A DNA stretch of 64,000 nucleotides, taken from NCBI GenBank assembly GCA_963835735.1, contig CAWIGP010000002.1:744001-808000 (forward strand), in the 5' to 3' direction. Position numbers and translations under genes: made by a program. This DNA comes from DASQMT01 sp963835735. GTDB lineage: Bacteria; Actinomycetota; Thermoleophilia; Solirubrobacterales; Solirubrobacteraceae. The notes below the pieces were generated by a model. It saw only the letters and a list, made by a program, of their open reading frames with translations, was not told the origin of the DNA and did no database searches. This document shows positions 51,798 through 60,656 of the stretch, piece by piece; position 1 is the first letter of the stretch; each line of letters starts with the position of its first letter.

Positions 51798-51846
51798 GGA
51801 AGATATATTACGATCGCAGCGCCCGTCGTCAAGGGAGTGGAGCCGC

Positions 51847-53376
51847 ATGTACGTCAACGAGATGCCCCGCTACGAGATCCTGAGCGAGGAGGCGATGAGC
51901 GTCCTCGACGGCGGCTGGCGGCGGATCGTCTCAGAGCTCGGCGTCGAGTTCATGCTGCCCGAGGCGGTCGAGTACTTCCGCGCCGCCGGCCAGAAAGTCG
52001 AGGAGAACAAGGTCTTCCTCGACCCCGAGTTCGTGCTCGAGCAGGTCGCCAAGGCACCGCGCGAGTTCGAGCTCGCCGCGCGCAACCCGGACCGGTCGGC
52101 GCACATCGGCGGGGACAACATGGTGTTCGCCGGCGTCTACGGCCCGCCGTTCGTGCGCGACGGCGATACTCGGCGCGACGCGAAGATGGCCGACTTCGAG
52201 AACTTCGTCCGGCTCGCGCAGTCGTTCGACGAGCTCGACTCGCCGGGCGGCACGATCGTCGAGCCCGAGGACCGGCCGCTGGACTCGCGTCACCTCGACA
52301 TGGTCTACGCGCTGCAGACACTGTCGGACAAGCCGTACATGGGCTCGGTGATCAGCGCCGAGAACGCGCGCGACACGATCGCGATGGGCGAGATCCTGTT
52401 CGGCGGCGAGCTCCCCGCCGACCCCGTCTCGATCTCGCTGATCAACTGCAACTCGCCGCTGCGCTGGGACGACCGGATGCTCAGCGCGATGCTCGAGTAC
52501 AACCGCCGCGGGCAGGCCGTCGTCACGACCCCGTTCCTGCTGATGGGCGCGATGTCGCCGGTCTCGATCCCGGCCACGCTCGTGCAGCAGATGGCCGAAG
52601 CGCTGTCGGGGATCGCTTTGACGCAGCTCGTCCAGCCGGGCTGCCCGGTCGTGTTCGGCTCGTTCCTCTCCAACACCGACATGAAGACCGGCTCGCCCAG
52701 CTTCGGCACGCCGGAGTCGGCGATCGGCCTGCTCTGCACGGGCCAGATCGCCCGCAGCTTCGGGCTGCCCTGGCGCAGCGGCGGGGCGCTGAACGCGTCG
52801 ACGGTGGTCGACGCGCAGGCCGCCTACGAGGCGCTGATGACGATGCTGCCGACGTTCCTCGCGGGCGCGAACTTCGTCATGCACGCGGCGGGCTGGCTCG
52901 AGGGCGGGCTGGTGTCGAGCTACGAGAAGTTCATCGTCGACATCGAGCTGCTGCGGATGCTGCGGCACGAGTTCCTGCCGCTCGAGGTGACCGAGGAGTC
53001 GCTCGCGTTCGACGCGCACCAGGAGGTCGGATCCGGCGGGCACTTCCTCGGCGCGGCGCACACGCTGATGCACTTCCGCGACTGCTTCTACCGGCCGCTG
53101 CTGTCCTCGACCGACAACTTCGACCGTTGGACGAAGGGCGGCGGGCTCGACGCCACCGCGCGCGCCGCGAAGATCTGGCGCGCGACGCTCGACGCCTACG
53201 AGCAGCCGCCGATCGACGACGGCGTGCGTTCCGAGCTGCGCGACTTCGTCGCCCGCCGGCGGATCGAGCTGGGCGACGAGCCCGTCCCCACTCCGGCTGT
53301 CATCTGCACCCCAGCGCGGCTGGAGTTACCGGATCCGTTCAGGTGCTTGAATGCAAGCGCCTACCCCTATCTGTGA
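51847..53376 (+). CDS. mtgB: MttB-family methylamine:corrinoid methyltransferase, non-pyrrolysine (MtgB-like)
   Basis: Takes a methyl group from a quaternary amine, probably glycine betaine, and gives it to the corrinoid protein. The 509-residue TIM barrel has the family landmarks RRIVSELGVEFMLPEAVEYF, NMVFAGVYGPPFVRDGDTRR, ISLINCNSPLRWDDRMLSAM, FLLMGAMSPVSIPATLVQQM and AAGWLEGGLVSSYEKFIVDI. The reading is uninterrupted, so it belongs to the group without pyrrolysine. The last 20 residues (ARLELPDPFRCLNASAYPYL) look like an add-on. Its TGA is part of the operator that precedes the next gene. Proline betaine, carnitine or choline are alternative substrates. Confidence 0.93.
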   Translation: MYVNEMPRYEILSEEAMSVLDGGWRRIVSELGVEFMLPEAVEYFRAAGQKVEENKVFLDPEFVLEQVAKAPREFELAARNPDRSAHIGGDNMVFAGVYGPPFVRDGDTRRDAKMADFENFVRLAQSFDELDSPGGTIVEPEDRPLDSRHLDMVYALQTLSDKPYMGSVISAENARDTIAMGEILFGGELPADPVSISLINCNSPLRWDDRMLSAMLEYNRRGQAVVTTPFLLMGAMSPVSIPATLVQQMAEALSGIALTQLVQPGCPVVFGSFLSNTDMKTGSPSFGTPESAIGLLCTGQIARSFGLPWRSGGALNASTVVDAQAAYEALMTMLPTFLAGANFVMHAAGWLEGGLVSSYEKFIVDIELLRMLRHEFLPLEVTEESLAFDAHQEVGSGGHFLGAAHTLMHFRDCFYRPLLSSTDNFDRWTKGGGLDATARAAKIWRATLDAYEQPPIDDGVRSELRDFVARRRIELGDEPVPTPAVICTPARLELPDPFRCLNASAYPYL

Positions 53377-53384
53377 TATATCAC
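53373..53384. promoter_or_regulatory. GTGATATATCAC operator before the dehydrogenase-ETF operon
   Basis: Perfect 12-bp palindrome identical to the one in front of the GMC oxidoreductase gene. It ends five bases before the ATG and includes the mttB stop codon, the same arrangement as at 16436-16447. It probably binds the GntR protein encoded at 61529. Confidence 0.7.
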
Positions 53385-53389
53385 GAGCC

Positions 53390-55939
53390 ATGTCCGAGGT
53401 GACGTCCGTGCAAGATCGCTCCGTGCCCGCGAAGGCGCGCGCCGTGCTCATCGGGGCCGGCATCGTCGGCAACAGCCTCGCCTACCACCTCGCGCGGCTC
53501 GGCTGGACCGAGCTCGTGCTGCTCGACAAGGGCCCGCTGCCCAACCCGGGCGGCTCCACCGGCCATGCGTCGAACTTCATCTTCCCCGTCGACCACTCGC
53601 GCGAGATGACCGCGCTGACGGCCGACAGCGTGCGCCAGTACACCGAGCTCGGGGTGATCACCGTGTGCGGCGGGATCGAGGTCGCGCGCACCGAGGAGCG
53701 GATGGAGGAGCTGCGGCGCCGCATGGCGTCCGCGGCGTCGTGGGGGATCGACGGCTGCTCGCTCGTCACTCCGGCCGAGGTGCGCGAGCTCGTCCCGTTC
53801 ATCGACGAGAGCGTGATCGTCGGCGGCTTCTACTCGCCGGGCGTCTCGGTCGTCGACTCGCTGCGGGCCGGCACGCTGATGCGCGAGCGCGCGCAGGAGC
53901 TCGGCGCGCTGACCGTGTCGGCCAACACCGAGGTGCTCGACATCGACGTCGAGCGCGGGCGAGTGCGGCGCGTCCACACGACTCGCGGCGTGATCGAGAC
54001 CGAGTGCGTCGTGGTCTGCTGCGGCGTCTGGAGCCCGCGCATCGCGCGCATGGCCGGCGCCTCGATCCCGCTCACGCCGGCGGTCCACCAGATGATCGAC
54101 ATCGGCCCGGTGCCGCGATTCGCCGGCGCGAAGGCCAGCATCGAGTACCCGATCGTCCGCGACATGGACACGAACATGTACGAGCGCCAGGACGGCGGCG
54201 GGCTCGAGGTCGGCTCCTACGCCCACCGCCCGATCCTGCACGACCCCGACGAGATCCCCTCGATCGAGGAGTCCGCGCTCTCCCCCACCGAGCTGCCGTT
54301 CACCGAGGACGACTTCATTCAGCAGATGGAGCACGCGCTCGAGCTGATGCCGGAGATCGTCGGCGACGAGTCGGTCGGCGTGAAGTACGCGATCAACGGG
54401 CTGCTGTCGCTCACGCCTGACGCGCTGCCGATCCTGGGCGAGACGCCCGAGGTCGGCGGGCTGTGGTCGGCGGCCGCCGTGTGGGTCAAGGAGGGGCCTG
54501 GCGTCGGGCGCGCGGTGGCCGAGTGGATGGTCCTCGGCGAGCCCGAGATCGACCTGCAGGCATCGGACATCGCCCGTTTCTACGAGCACCAGAAGTCTGT
54601 CGAGCACGTGCGGGCGCGCGCCTCGGAGGGCTTCAACAAGACCTACGGGATCGTCCATCCGGCGGAGCAGTGGGCGTCGAACCGCGACGTGCGGCTGTCG
54701 CCGTTCCACGAGCGCGAGCGTTCGCTGGGCGCCGTGTTCTACGAGGCCGCGGGCTGGGAGCGGCCGCACTGGTACGAGTCCAACGCCGGCCTGGTCGACG
54801 AGTACGGCGTGGCGGGCCGCGAGGCCGAGTGGGAGTCGCGCTGGTGGTCGCCGATCATCAACGCCGAGCACCTCGCGATGCGCGACCGCGCGGCGATGTT
54901 CGACCTGACCGCGTTCTGCATCTTCGACATCGTCGGGCCGGGCGCCTTGGACTGCGTGCAGCGCGTCTCGATGCGCCAGTGCGACGTCAAGCTCGGCAAG
55001 GTCGTCTACACGCCGGTGCTGACGCCGGGCGGCGGCTTCCGCTCCGACCTGACCGTGATGCGGCTGGGCGACGAGCACTTCCGCGTCGTCACCGGCGGCG
55101 CGCACGGCATGGCCGACTTCAAGTGGTACCGCGACCACCTGCCGGCCGACGCCCAGATCTTCGACCTCACATCGGCGTGGTGCACGCTCGGGCTGTGGGG
55201 CCCGCGCGCGCGCGACATCCTGTCGGCGACCACGAGCGCGGACGTCTCGCACGAGGGCTTCCCGTTCGCCACCTGCCGGACGGTCGAGGTCGGCTCGCTG
55301 CGCGTGCTGGCCTCGCGCATCTCCTACGTCGGCGACCTCGGCTGGGAGCTCTACGTGCCGATCGAGCAGGGCGCGAAGCTGTGGGACATCGTGGCCGAGG
55401 CCGGCGAGCCGCACGGGATCGTCCCGGCCGGGATCGGCGTGTACGGCACGACCGGGCGGCTCGAGAAGTGCTACCGCGCATTCGGGTTCGAGCTCGACGC
55501 CGAGTACGACGTCGTCGAGGCCGGCATGGCCTGGGGCAAGGTCAAGCCGCAGGACTTCGTCGGCAAGGAGGCGCACGTCCGCCAGCGCGAGTCCGACCCG
55601 GCCGCCGTGATGTGCACGCTGACCGTCGACGACCACACCGCGAGCGACGGGCGGCGCCGCTACATGCTCGGCGGCGAGCCGGTCCTGACCCGCGACGGCG
55701 CCCCGCTGGTCGACGCCAAGGGCCGGCGCTCGTTCGTCACCAGCGCCGGCGCGGGGCCATCGGTCGGCAAGCACATCCTGATGTCGTATCTGCCGCCCGA
55801 ACACGCCGTGGTCGGTGAGCAGCTCTCGGTTCTGTACATGGACGAGCGGCATCCGGTGACCGTCGCGGTCGCCGGCTCCACGCCGTTGTTCGACCCCGAG
55901 AACGAGCGCGTCCGCGCGGCCGAGCCGGTGCTGACGTGA
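53390..55939 (+). CDS. Dimethylglycine/sarcosine dehydrogenase-like flavoprotein with aminomethyltransferase domain
   Basis: Oxidatively removes a methyl group from dimethylglycine or sarcosine, passing it to tetrahydrofolate. The 849-residue protein has an FAD domain (AVLIGAGIVGNSLAYHLARL; the GSTGHASNFIF His is the likely covalent FAD site), an oxidoreductase middle part (GFNKTYGIVHPAEQWASNRD) and a GcvT-like folate domain (RAAMFDLTAFCIFDIVGPGA, LGLWGPRARDILSATTS, SRISYVGDLGWELYVPIEQG). Electrons go to ETF, encoded directly downstream with a four-base overlap. ATG 53390 begins five bases after the operator. Confidence 0.92.
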   Translation: MSEVTSVQDRSVPAKARAVLIGAGIVGNSLAYHLARLGWTELVLLDKGPLPNPGGSTGHASNFIFPVDHSREMTALTADSVRQYTELGVITVCGGIEVARTEERMEELRRRMASAASWGIDGCSLVTPAEVRELVPFIDESVIVGGFYSPGVSVVDSLRAGTLMRERAQELGALTVSANTEVLDIDVERGRVRRVHTTRGVIETECVVVCCGVWSPRIARMAGASIPLTPAVHQMIDIGPVPRFAGAKASIEYPIVRDMDTNMYERQDGGGLEVGSYAHRPILHDPDEIPSIEESALSPTELPFTEDDFIQQMEHALELMPEIVGDESVGVKYAINGLLSLTPDALPILGETPEVGGLWSAAAVWVKEGPGVGRAVAEWMVLGEPEIDLQASDIARFYEHQKSVEHVRARASEGFNKTYGIVHPAEQWASNRDVRLSPFHERERSLGAVFYEAAGWERPHWYESNAGLVDEYGVAGREAEWESRWWSPIINAEHLAMRDRAAMFDLTAFCIFDIVGPGALDCVQRVSMRQCDVKLGKVVYTPVLTPGGGFRSDLTVMRLGDEHFRVVTGGAHGMADFKWYRDHLPADAQIFDLTSAWCTLGLWGPRARDILSATTSADVSHEGFPFATCRTVEVGSLRVLASRISYVGDLGWELYVPIEQGAKLWDIVAEAGEPHGIVPAGIGVYGTTGRLEKCYRAFGFELDAEYDVVEAGMAWGKVKPQDFVGKEAHVRQRESDPAAVMCTLTVDDHTASDGRRRYMLGGEPVLTRDGAPLVDAKGRRSFVTSAGAGPSVGKHILMSYLPPEHAVVGEQLSVLYMDERHPVTVAVAGSTPLFDPENERVRAAEPVLT

Positions 55940-56683
55940 GGATCCTGGTCTGCGTCAAGCGCGTCCCGCTGACCGGCGGTCGGATGGTGCTGACCGACGA
56001 TCAGCAGGCGATCGAGACGCGCCACCTCGGCTTCACGATCAGCCCGCACGAGGAGTGCGGCGTCGAGGAGGCGGTGCGACTGGTCGAGCAGCACGGCGGC
56101 GAGGTGACGGTGCTGACGCTGGGGCCGCCGGAGGCGGAGGAGCAGATCCGCGACTGCCTGGCGATCGGCGCGCATCGCGGGGTGCTGCTCGAGACCGACG
56201 GCGAGGAGTGGGACCCGCAGGCGACTGCCGCGGCGATCGTGGCGCGAGGCCGCCGACTACGACCTGATCGTGTTCGGCAACGAGTCCGCCGACGCCGGCA
56301 ACTTCCAGGTCGGCATCCGGGTCGCGCACTCGCTCGCCCGCCCGGTCGTCACCGGGCTGAAGGGGCTTTCGGTGCAGGACGACGGGCGCCTGCGCTGCGA
56401 GCAGGAGGTGGCGGGCGGGCGCGACGTGTATGTCGTCCCGCTGCCGGCCGTGGTGAGCGTCCTCGAGGGCATCAACCTGCCGCGCTACCCGTCGGTGCCG
56501 GCGAAGCTGCGCGCGCGGCAGAAGCCGGTCGAGAAGCGCACGCCGGCGCGGCCCGAGCCGCGGCTCGAGCGGCTGCGGCTGGTGGTGCCGCCCGGCCAGG
56601 GCAAGCAGGCGGAGATCCTCGGCCGCGGCCCGGACGCTGCACCCGCGGTCGTCGAGGTCATGCGCGAGCTGGGGGTGGCGTGA
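55936..56683 (+). CDS. etfB: Electron transfer flavoprotein beta subunit, apparent +1 frameshift near 56243
   Basis: About 248 residues after removing one C near 56243, where DPQATAAAIVA continues as EAADYDLIVFGNESADAGNF. It begins MRILVCVKRVPLTGGRMVLT and has ISPHEECGVEEAVRLVEQHG, then QVGIRVAHSLARPVVTGLKG and LPRYPSVPAKLRARQKPVEK, typical of ETF beta (AMP-binding). The C-terminal RELGVA and TGATG junction is repeated twice downstream. It overlaps the dehydrogenase stop (GTGA). Partner of EtfA. Confidence 0.9.
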
Positions 56684-56784
56684 TGATGCGTCCGGCGTTC
56701 GTCAGGGCCGCGCGCGAGCTGGGGGTGGCGTGATGATGCGTCCGGCGTTCGTCAGGCCCGCGCGCGAGCTGGGGGTGGCGTGAT
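56661..56784 (+). repeat. 50-base tandem repeat with chained 16-residue micro-ORFs between etfB and etfA
   Basis: Two and a half copies of a 50-base unit begin at 56661, 56711 and 56761. Each unit ends in GTGGCGTGATG, that is the etfB stop overlapping an ATG. Copies 1 and 2 create micro-ORFs 56683-56733 (MMRPAFVRAARELGVA) and 56733-56783 (MMRPAFVRPARELGVA), each coupled by TGATG to the next, the last to the etfA start. The duplicated piece is the etfB 3' end, so it arose by local duplication. Each micro-ORF preserves the stop-start coupling. Confidence 0.8.
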
Positions 56785-57747
56785 GGGCGTGCTGGTGCTC
56801 GTGGAGCACGACGGCGGGCAGGTCGACGAGCTGTCGCTGCAGGCGCTCGCGCTGGCTCGCCGGCTCGGCGAGCCGGCGGCGCTGATGGTCGGCGGCCGCG
56901 ACGCCGCGGCGCAGCTCGGCGCGCACGGCGTGGCAACCGCGTATGTCGCCGAGGACGAGCGGCTGGCCGCCTACGCGCCGGGAGCCTGGGCGCGCTGCAT
57001 CGAGGACCTGATCGAACGGCTCGCGCCGACCGCGGTGGTTGCCGCCGGCACGAACCGCGGCAACGAGGTGCTCGCGCACTTCGCCGCCCGCCGCGACCTG
57101 CCGTTCGCCGCCAACGTGACCGCGATCGGCGCCGCCGCGGCCTCGTCCCTCACCGTGACGCGCATCCGCTGGGGCGGGTCGCTGCTCGAGGAGGCGCGGA
57201 TCCACGGCCCGCTGCCGCTCCTCACCGTCGCCCCGCACACCGTCCCGGCGGCCGCCGTCAACGGCGCGGCCGCGCCCGCCGTCGAATCCTTCGCGCCCGC
57301 GTTGCAGCCGGCCGACCTGGCGGTCCAGGTAGCCGAGCACGTCGACACGGTCCACCACCGGCGTCTCGCTGGCCGAGGCCAAGGTCGTCGTCAGCGGCGG
57401 CCGCGGCGTCGGCTCCGCGGACGGCTTCGGGATCCTCGAGGAGCTGGCCGGGCATGCTCGACGCCGCGGTCGGCTGCTCGCGTGTGGTCACGAGCGCGGG
57501 CTGGCGCCCGCACACCGACCAGGTCGGCCAGACCGGGACCAAGGTGTCGCCGGACCTCTACATCGCGTGCGGCATCAGCGGCGCGACGCAGCACATCGCT
57601 GGCTGCAAGGGCGCGAAGACGATCCTCGCGATCAACTCCGACGCCGAGGCGCCGATCCTCAACAGCGCCGACTACGCAGTGATCGGCGACCTGACCGAGA
57701 TCGTGCCCGCGATCACGGCCGAGCTGAGAAGGACGCGCGCGCCATAG
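56783..57747 (+). CDS. etfA: Electron transfer flavoprotein alpha subunit, two apparent +1 frameshifts
   Basis: About 320 residues once single extra bases near 57348 and 57452 are removed. It begins MGVLVLVEHDGGQVDELSLQ, has AAGTNRGNEVLAHFAARRDL, and after the first shift TTGVSLAEAKVVVSGGRGVG and ILEELAG, after the second MLDAAVGCSRVVTSAGWRPH and the FAD-binding CGISGATQHIAGCKGAKTIL, AINSDAEAPI. It carries the FAD that takes electrons from the dehydrogenase. ATG 56783 overlaps the second micro-ORF stop (TGATG). Corrected length is normal, which argues that the shifts are sequencing errors. Confidence 0.9.
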
Positions 57748-57752
57748 ATGTC

Positions 57753-59706
57753 GTGGCCGGAGCGCTGGCGCTCGCGGCGGCGCTCGTCGTCAGCGGCGGC
57801 CTCTTCGCCCGCCGCGCGCTGTTCCTGGTCGGCCTGATCCGGCTCGGCAAGCCGGTCGACCGCACCGGCGACGTGTCGCGCCGCGCGCGCAACGAGGCCG
57901 AGATCGTGCTCGGCCAGCGCAAGCTGCTCCAGCGGCTCGGCCCCGGGCTGATGCACGCGGCGATCTTCTGGGGCTTCATCGTCCTGTTCCCGACGATCCT
58001 GATCGCGATGATCGGGGCGGTGGACCGCGACGCCACGCTGCCGTGGCTCGGCCACCAGGGCTGGTTCGCGCTGCTCGTGGACGTGTTCGCGGTAGTCGTG
58101 CTGCTTGGCGTGCTGGCGGCCGTCTACATCCGCAAGGTGCAGCGCCCGAAGCGCTTCGAGGGCAGCCACCTCGGCGAGGCCGACCTGATCCTGGCCATGA
58201 TCGCCGGGATCGTCACGACGCTGTTGCTGTGGCACGCGTCGCGGATCGCGCTGGGGCTGAACGAGTGGCCCGCGGACTGGTCGCCGGTGTCGAACGCGCT
58301 CTCCAACCTCTTCGGCGACGGCGACGTCACCGAGGTGCTCGAGCGCGTGTTCGTGTGGGCGCACGTGCTGATCATCCTCAGCTTCCTCGCCTACCTGCCG
58401 CACTCCAAGCACCTCCACATCGCGACCGCCGCCGTCAACGTCTACTTCGGCCGCACAGGGCCGGGCGGCCGGCTCGAGCCGCTGCGCTTCGACGTCCCGG
58501 AGGAGGAGATGCGCTTCGGCGCCGCGACGGTGCCCGACCTCACCTGGAAGCAGATGATGGACACGTTCTCCTGCACGGAGTGCGGGCGCTGCCAGGACGT
58601 CTGTCCCGCCTGGAACACCGGCAAGGAGCTGTCACCCAAGCTGCTGATCATGGGCCTGCGCGACAAGGTGTTCGAGGACGGCCCGAAGGTTGCTGCGCGA
58701 CGTCGCGGCCGATCCGGACCCGCTCGTTCCCGGCGCGGTCACCGACGACGTCGTCTGGGACTGCGTGACCTGCGGCGCGTGCGTGGAGGTATGCCCGGTG
58801 TCGATCGAGCACGTCGACCACATCGTCGACCTGCGCCGCAACCTCGTGATGGTCGACTCCCGCTTCCCCAGCGAGGCGGAACCGATGCTGCGCGACGTCG
58901 AGCGCGCCGGCAATCCGTGGGGCCGGGCGCAGACCGAGCGCGCCGACTGGGCGGCCGAGCTCGGCGTGCGCATCCTCGAGCCGGGCGAGCCCGCGCCGGA
59001 GGTCCTCTACTGGGTCGGCTGCGCCGCCTCGTTCGACGAGCGCGCGCGCACGGCGGCGGAGTCGACCGCCAAGCTGCTGCAGGCGGCCGGCGTCGACTTC
59101 GCGATCCTCGGCCCGCGCGAGTCGTGCACCGGCGACCCCGCGCGCAGGATGGGCAACGAGTACCTCTTCCAGGCGCACGCGGAGCAGAACGTGAGCACGC
59201 TCAACGAGGCGGGAGTGACCAAGATCGTCGCCAGCTGCCCGCACTGCTTCAACACGCTCGGCAACGAGTACCCCGACTTCGGCGGCTCCTACGAGGTCAT
59301 GCACCACACCGAGCTGATCGCCGGGCTGGTGCGCGACGGGCGCTTGAAGCCGAGCAACGACGCGCGCAGCATCACCTACCACGACTCGTGCTACCTGGCC
59401 CGCCACAACGACGTCCGCGCCGACCCGCGCGAGCTGGTCGCGGCGGTCGGCGCCCCGGTCGAGATGGAGCGCAGCGGCAAGCGCACGTTCTGCTGCGGCG
59501 CCGGCGGCGCGCACATGTGGATGGAGGAGCGCGGCGGGCTGATCAACGAGGAGCGCGCACGCCAGGCGGCCGAGACCGGCGCGGACACGCTCGCGGTCGC
59601 CTGCCCGTTCTGCACGGTGATGCTCGACGACGGCGTGAAGGCACGCGGCAGCGAAATGCGCGTCGTCGACGTCTCGACGCTGATCGCGGAGTCGCTGGAG
59701 CACTAG
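57753..59706 (+). CDS. dgcB: DgcB-like membrane Fe-S oxidoreductase, apparent +1 frameshift near 58690
   Basis: About 650 residues after removing one G near 58690 (EDGPK continues LLRDVAADPDPLVPGAV). The N-terminal third has membrane segments (LMHAAIFWGFIVLFPTILIA, ALLVDVFAVVVLLGVLAAVY, VFVWAHVLIILSFLAYLPHS) like nitrate reductase gamma. Two 4Fe-4S motifs follow: CTECGRCQDVCP and CVTCGACVEVCP. Then come two CCG domains (WVGCAASFDERART, CPHCFNTL, FCCGAGGAHMWMEE). It likely receives electrons from ETF and reduces the quinone pool, as DgcB does in dimethylglycine catabolism. GTG 57753 is five bases after etfA. Confidence 0.9.
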
Positions 59707-59713
59707 CCGGGGG

Positions 59714-59759
59714 CGAACGTCGGCGAGCACCCCCTATAAGGGGTGGTGACCGACGTTCG
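59714..59759 (+). repeat. Left copy of a 46-base palindromic direct repeat around the AbiEi/DUF559 gene
   Basis: Begins CGAACGTCGG and ends CCGACGTTCG, so it is an interrupted palindrome, with TATAAGGGGTG in the middle. It contains the GTG start of the AbiEi/DUF559 gene. A second copy at 60611-60656 is in the same orientation and matches at 37 of 46 positions with no gaps. Confidence 0.75.
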
Positions 59760-60636
59760 GCTGATCGAGCTCGCTGCCCGCCAGCACCGGTGCGTGTCGC
59801 GCCGGCAGCTGCATGCGCTCGGCTACGACGACAAGTCGATCGCACGCCGGATCGCCGGAGGACGGTTGGTGGTCATGCACGACGGCGTGTACGCGGTCGC
59901 TCCGGTGCTCGACGAGGACCGGACCCGCTGGATGGCGGCGACGCTGACCGCACACGGGAGCGCGCTAAGCCATGCCGCCGCGGCGGCTACATGGGGATTT
60001 CGCTCCTACAAGCCGCCGTTCCAGATCGTCACGCGCCCCGGCGACGGCGGTCCCGAACGGCTGGACGGCGTGCTCGTGTGTCGCAGCCGCAAACTCGCCG
60101 GTGAAACCACCGTGCACGAGGGCATCCCGATCACAACGCCCGAGCGAACGTTGATCGACCTCGCGCCCCACCTCGGCACCCGCGCGCTCGCCCGTGCGGT
60201 GCGCGAGGCCTGCCGGTTGAAGCTCACCACGCCGAGCGTCCTCTTCGTCGCGCTCGCCCGCCATCGCGGCCGCCGCGGCACCCGCAGGCTGCACGCCGCG
60301 GTCTCCCGTTACGCCGGCCTGCCTCTCCATCGCACCAAGAGCGACGCCGAGGCGCTGGCCCTGACGCTCCTGCGCGAAGCGGGCGGCTCGCCACGACTCG
60401 TCAACGAGGACATCGCCGGCGAGGAGGCCGACCTGATCTGGCCGGACTGGAGGCTGATCGTCGAGCTCGACGGGCCGCAGTTCCACCTCGACGCATCCGA
60501 GGACCTGCGCAAGCAGCGGGTCTGGGAGGCGGCGGGCTGGACCGTCCGCCGCCTCCCAACCGACGACGTCTACCTGCACCCTGACCGCCTGCTCGCCCTC
60601 GCCACGGCGCCGAACGTCGGTCAGCCTGGCGTATAA
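59743..60636 (+). CDS. AbiEi-like winged helix fused to DUF559 nuclease-fold protein
   Basis: The 297-residue protein has an AbiEi-antitoxin-type N-terminus (LIELAARQHRCVSRRQLHAL, IARRIAGGRLVVMHDGVYAV, THAGSALSHAAAAATWGF-type region) and a C-terminal DUF559/VSR-like endonuclease fold (HRTKSDAEALALTLLREAGG, EADLIWPDWRLIVELDGPQF, DLRKQRVWEAAGWTVRRLP), including the E..D..ELDG pattern of PD-(D/E)XK enzymes. No AbiEii toxin is next to it. Start and stop codons lie inside flanking 46-base repeats, so it may be a small mobile or homing-type unit placed between dgcB and metF. Not part of betaine metabolism. Confidence 0.8.
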   Translation: MVTDVRLIELAARQHRCVSRRQLHALGYDDKSIARRIAGGRLVVMHDGVYAVAPVLDEDRTRWMAATLTAHGSALSHAAAAATWGFRSYKPPFQIVTRPGDGGPERLDGVLVCRSRKLAGETTVHEGIPITTPERTLIDLAPHLGTRALARAVREACRLKLTTPSVLFVALARHRGRRGTRRLHAAVSRYAGLPLHRTKSDAEALALTLLREAGGSPRLVNEDIAGEEADLIWPDWRLIVELDGPQFHLDASEDLRKQRVWEAAGWTVRRLPTDDVYLHPDRLLALATAPNVGQPGV

Positions 60637-60656
60637 GGGGTGCTCACCGACGTTCG
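60611..60656 (+). repeat. Right copy of the 46-base palindromic direct repeat
   Basis: Same ends as the left copy (CGAACGTCGG, CCGACGTTCG) and the same TATAAGGGGTG core. The TAA in the core is the stop of the AbiEi/DUF559 gene, and the minus-strand TGA within it is the stop of metF. The left part of the core has diverged, so this copy is less palindromic in the centre. Confidence 0.75.

Noticed and set aside
51847..53376. Pyrrolysine-containing MttB (TMA methyltransferase)
   Set aside because: The reading has no in-frame TAG and no pyl genes are present; it belongs to the non-pyrrolysine branch.
56243..58690. Programmed frameshifting in etfB, etfA and dgcB
   Set aside because: No common slippery site or downstream structure, and similar breaks occur in unrelated genes across the window; sequencing or assembly indels are simpler.
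59743..60636. AbiE type IV toxin-antitoxin system
   Set aside because: Only the AbiEi-like N-terminal domain is present, fused to a DUF559 nuclease fold; no AbiEii nucleotidyltransferase toxin gene is adjacent.
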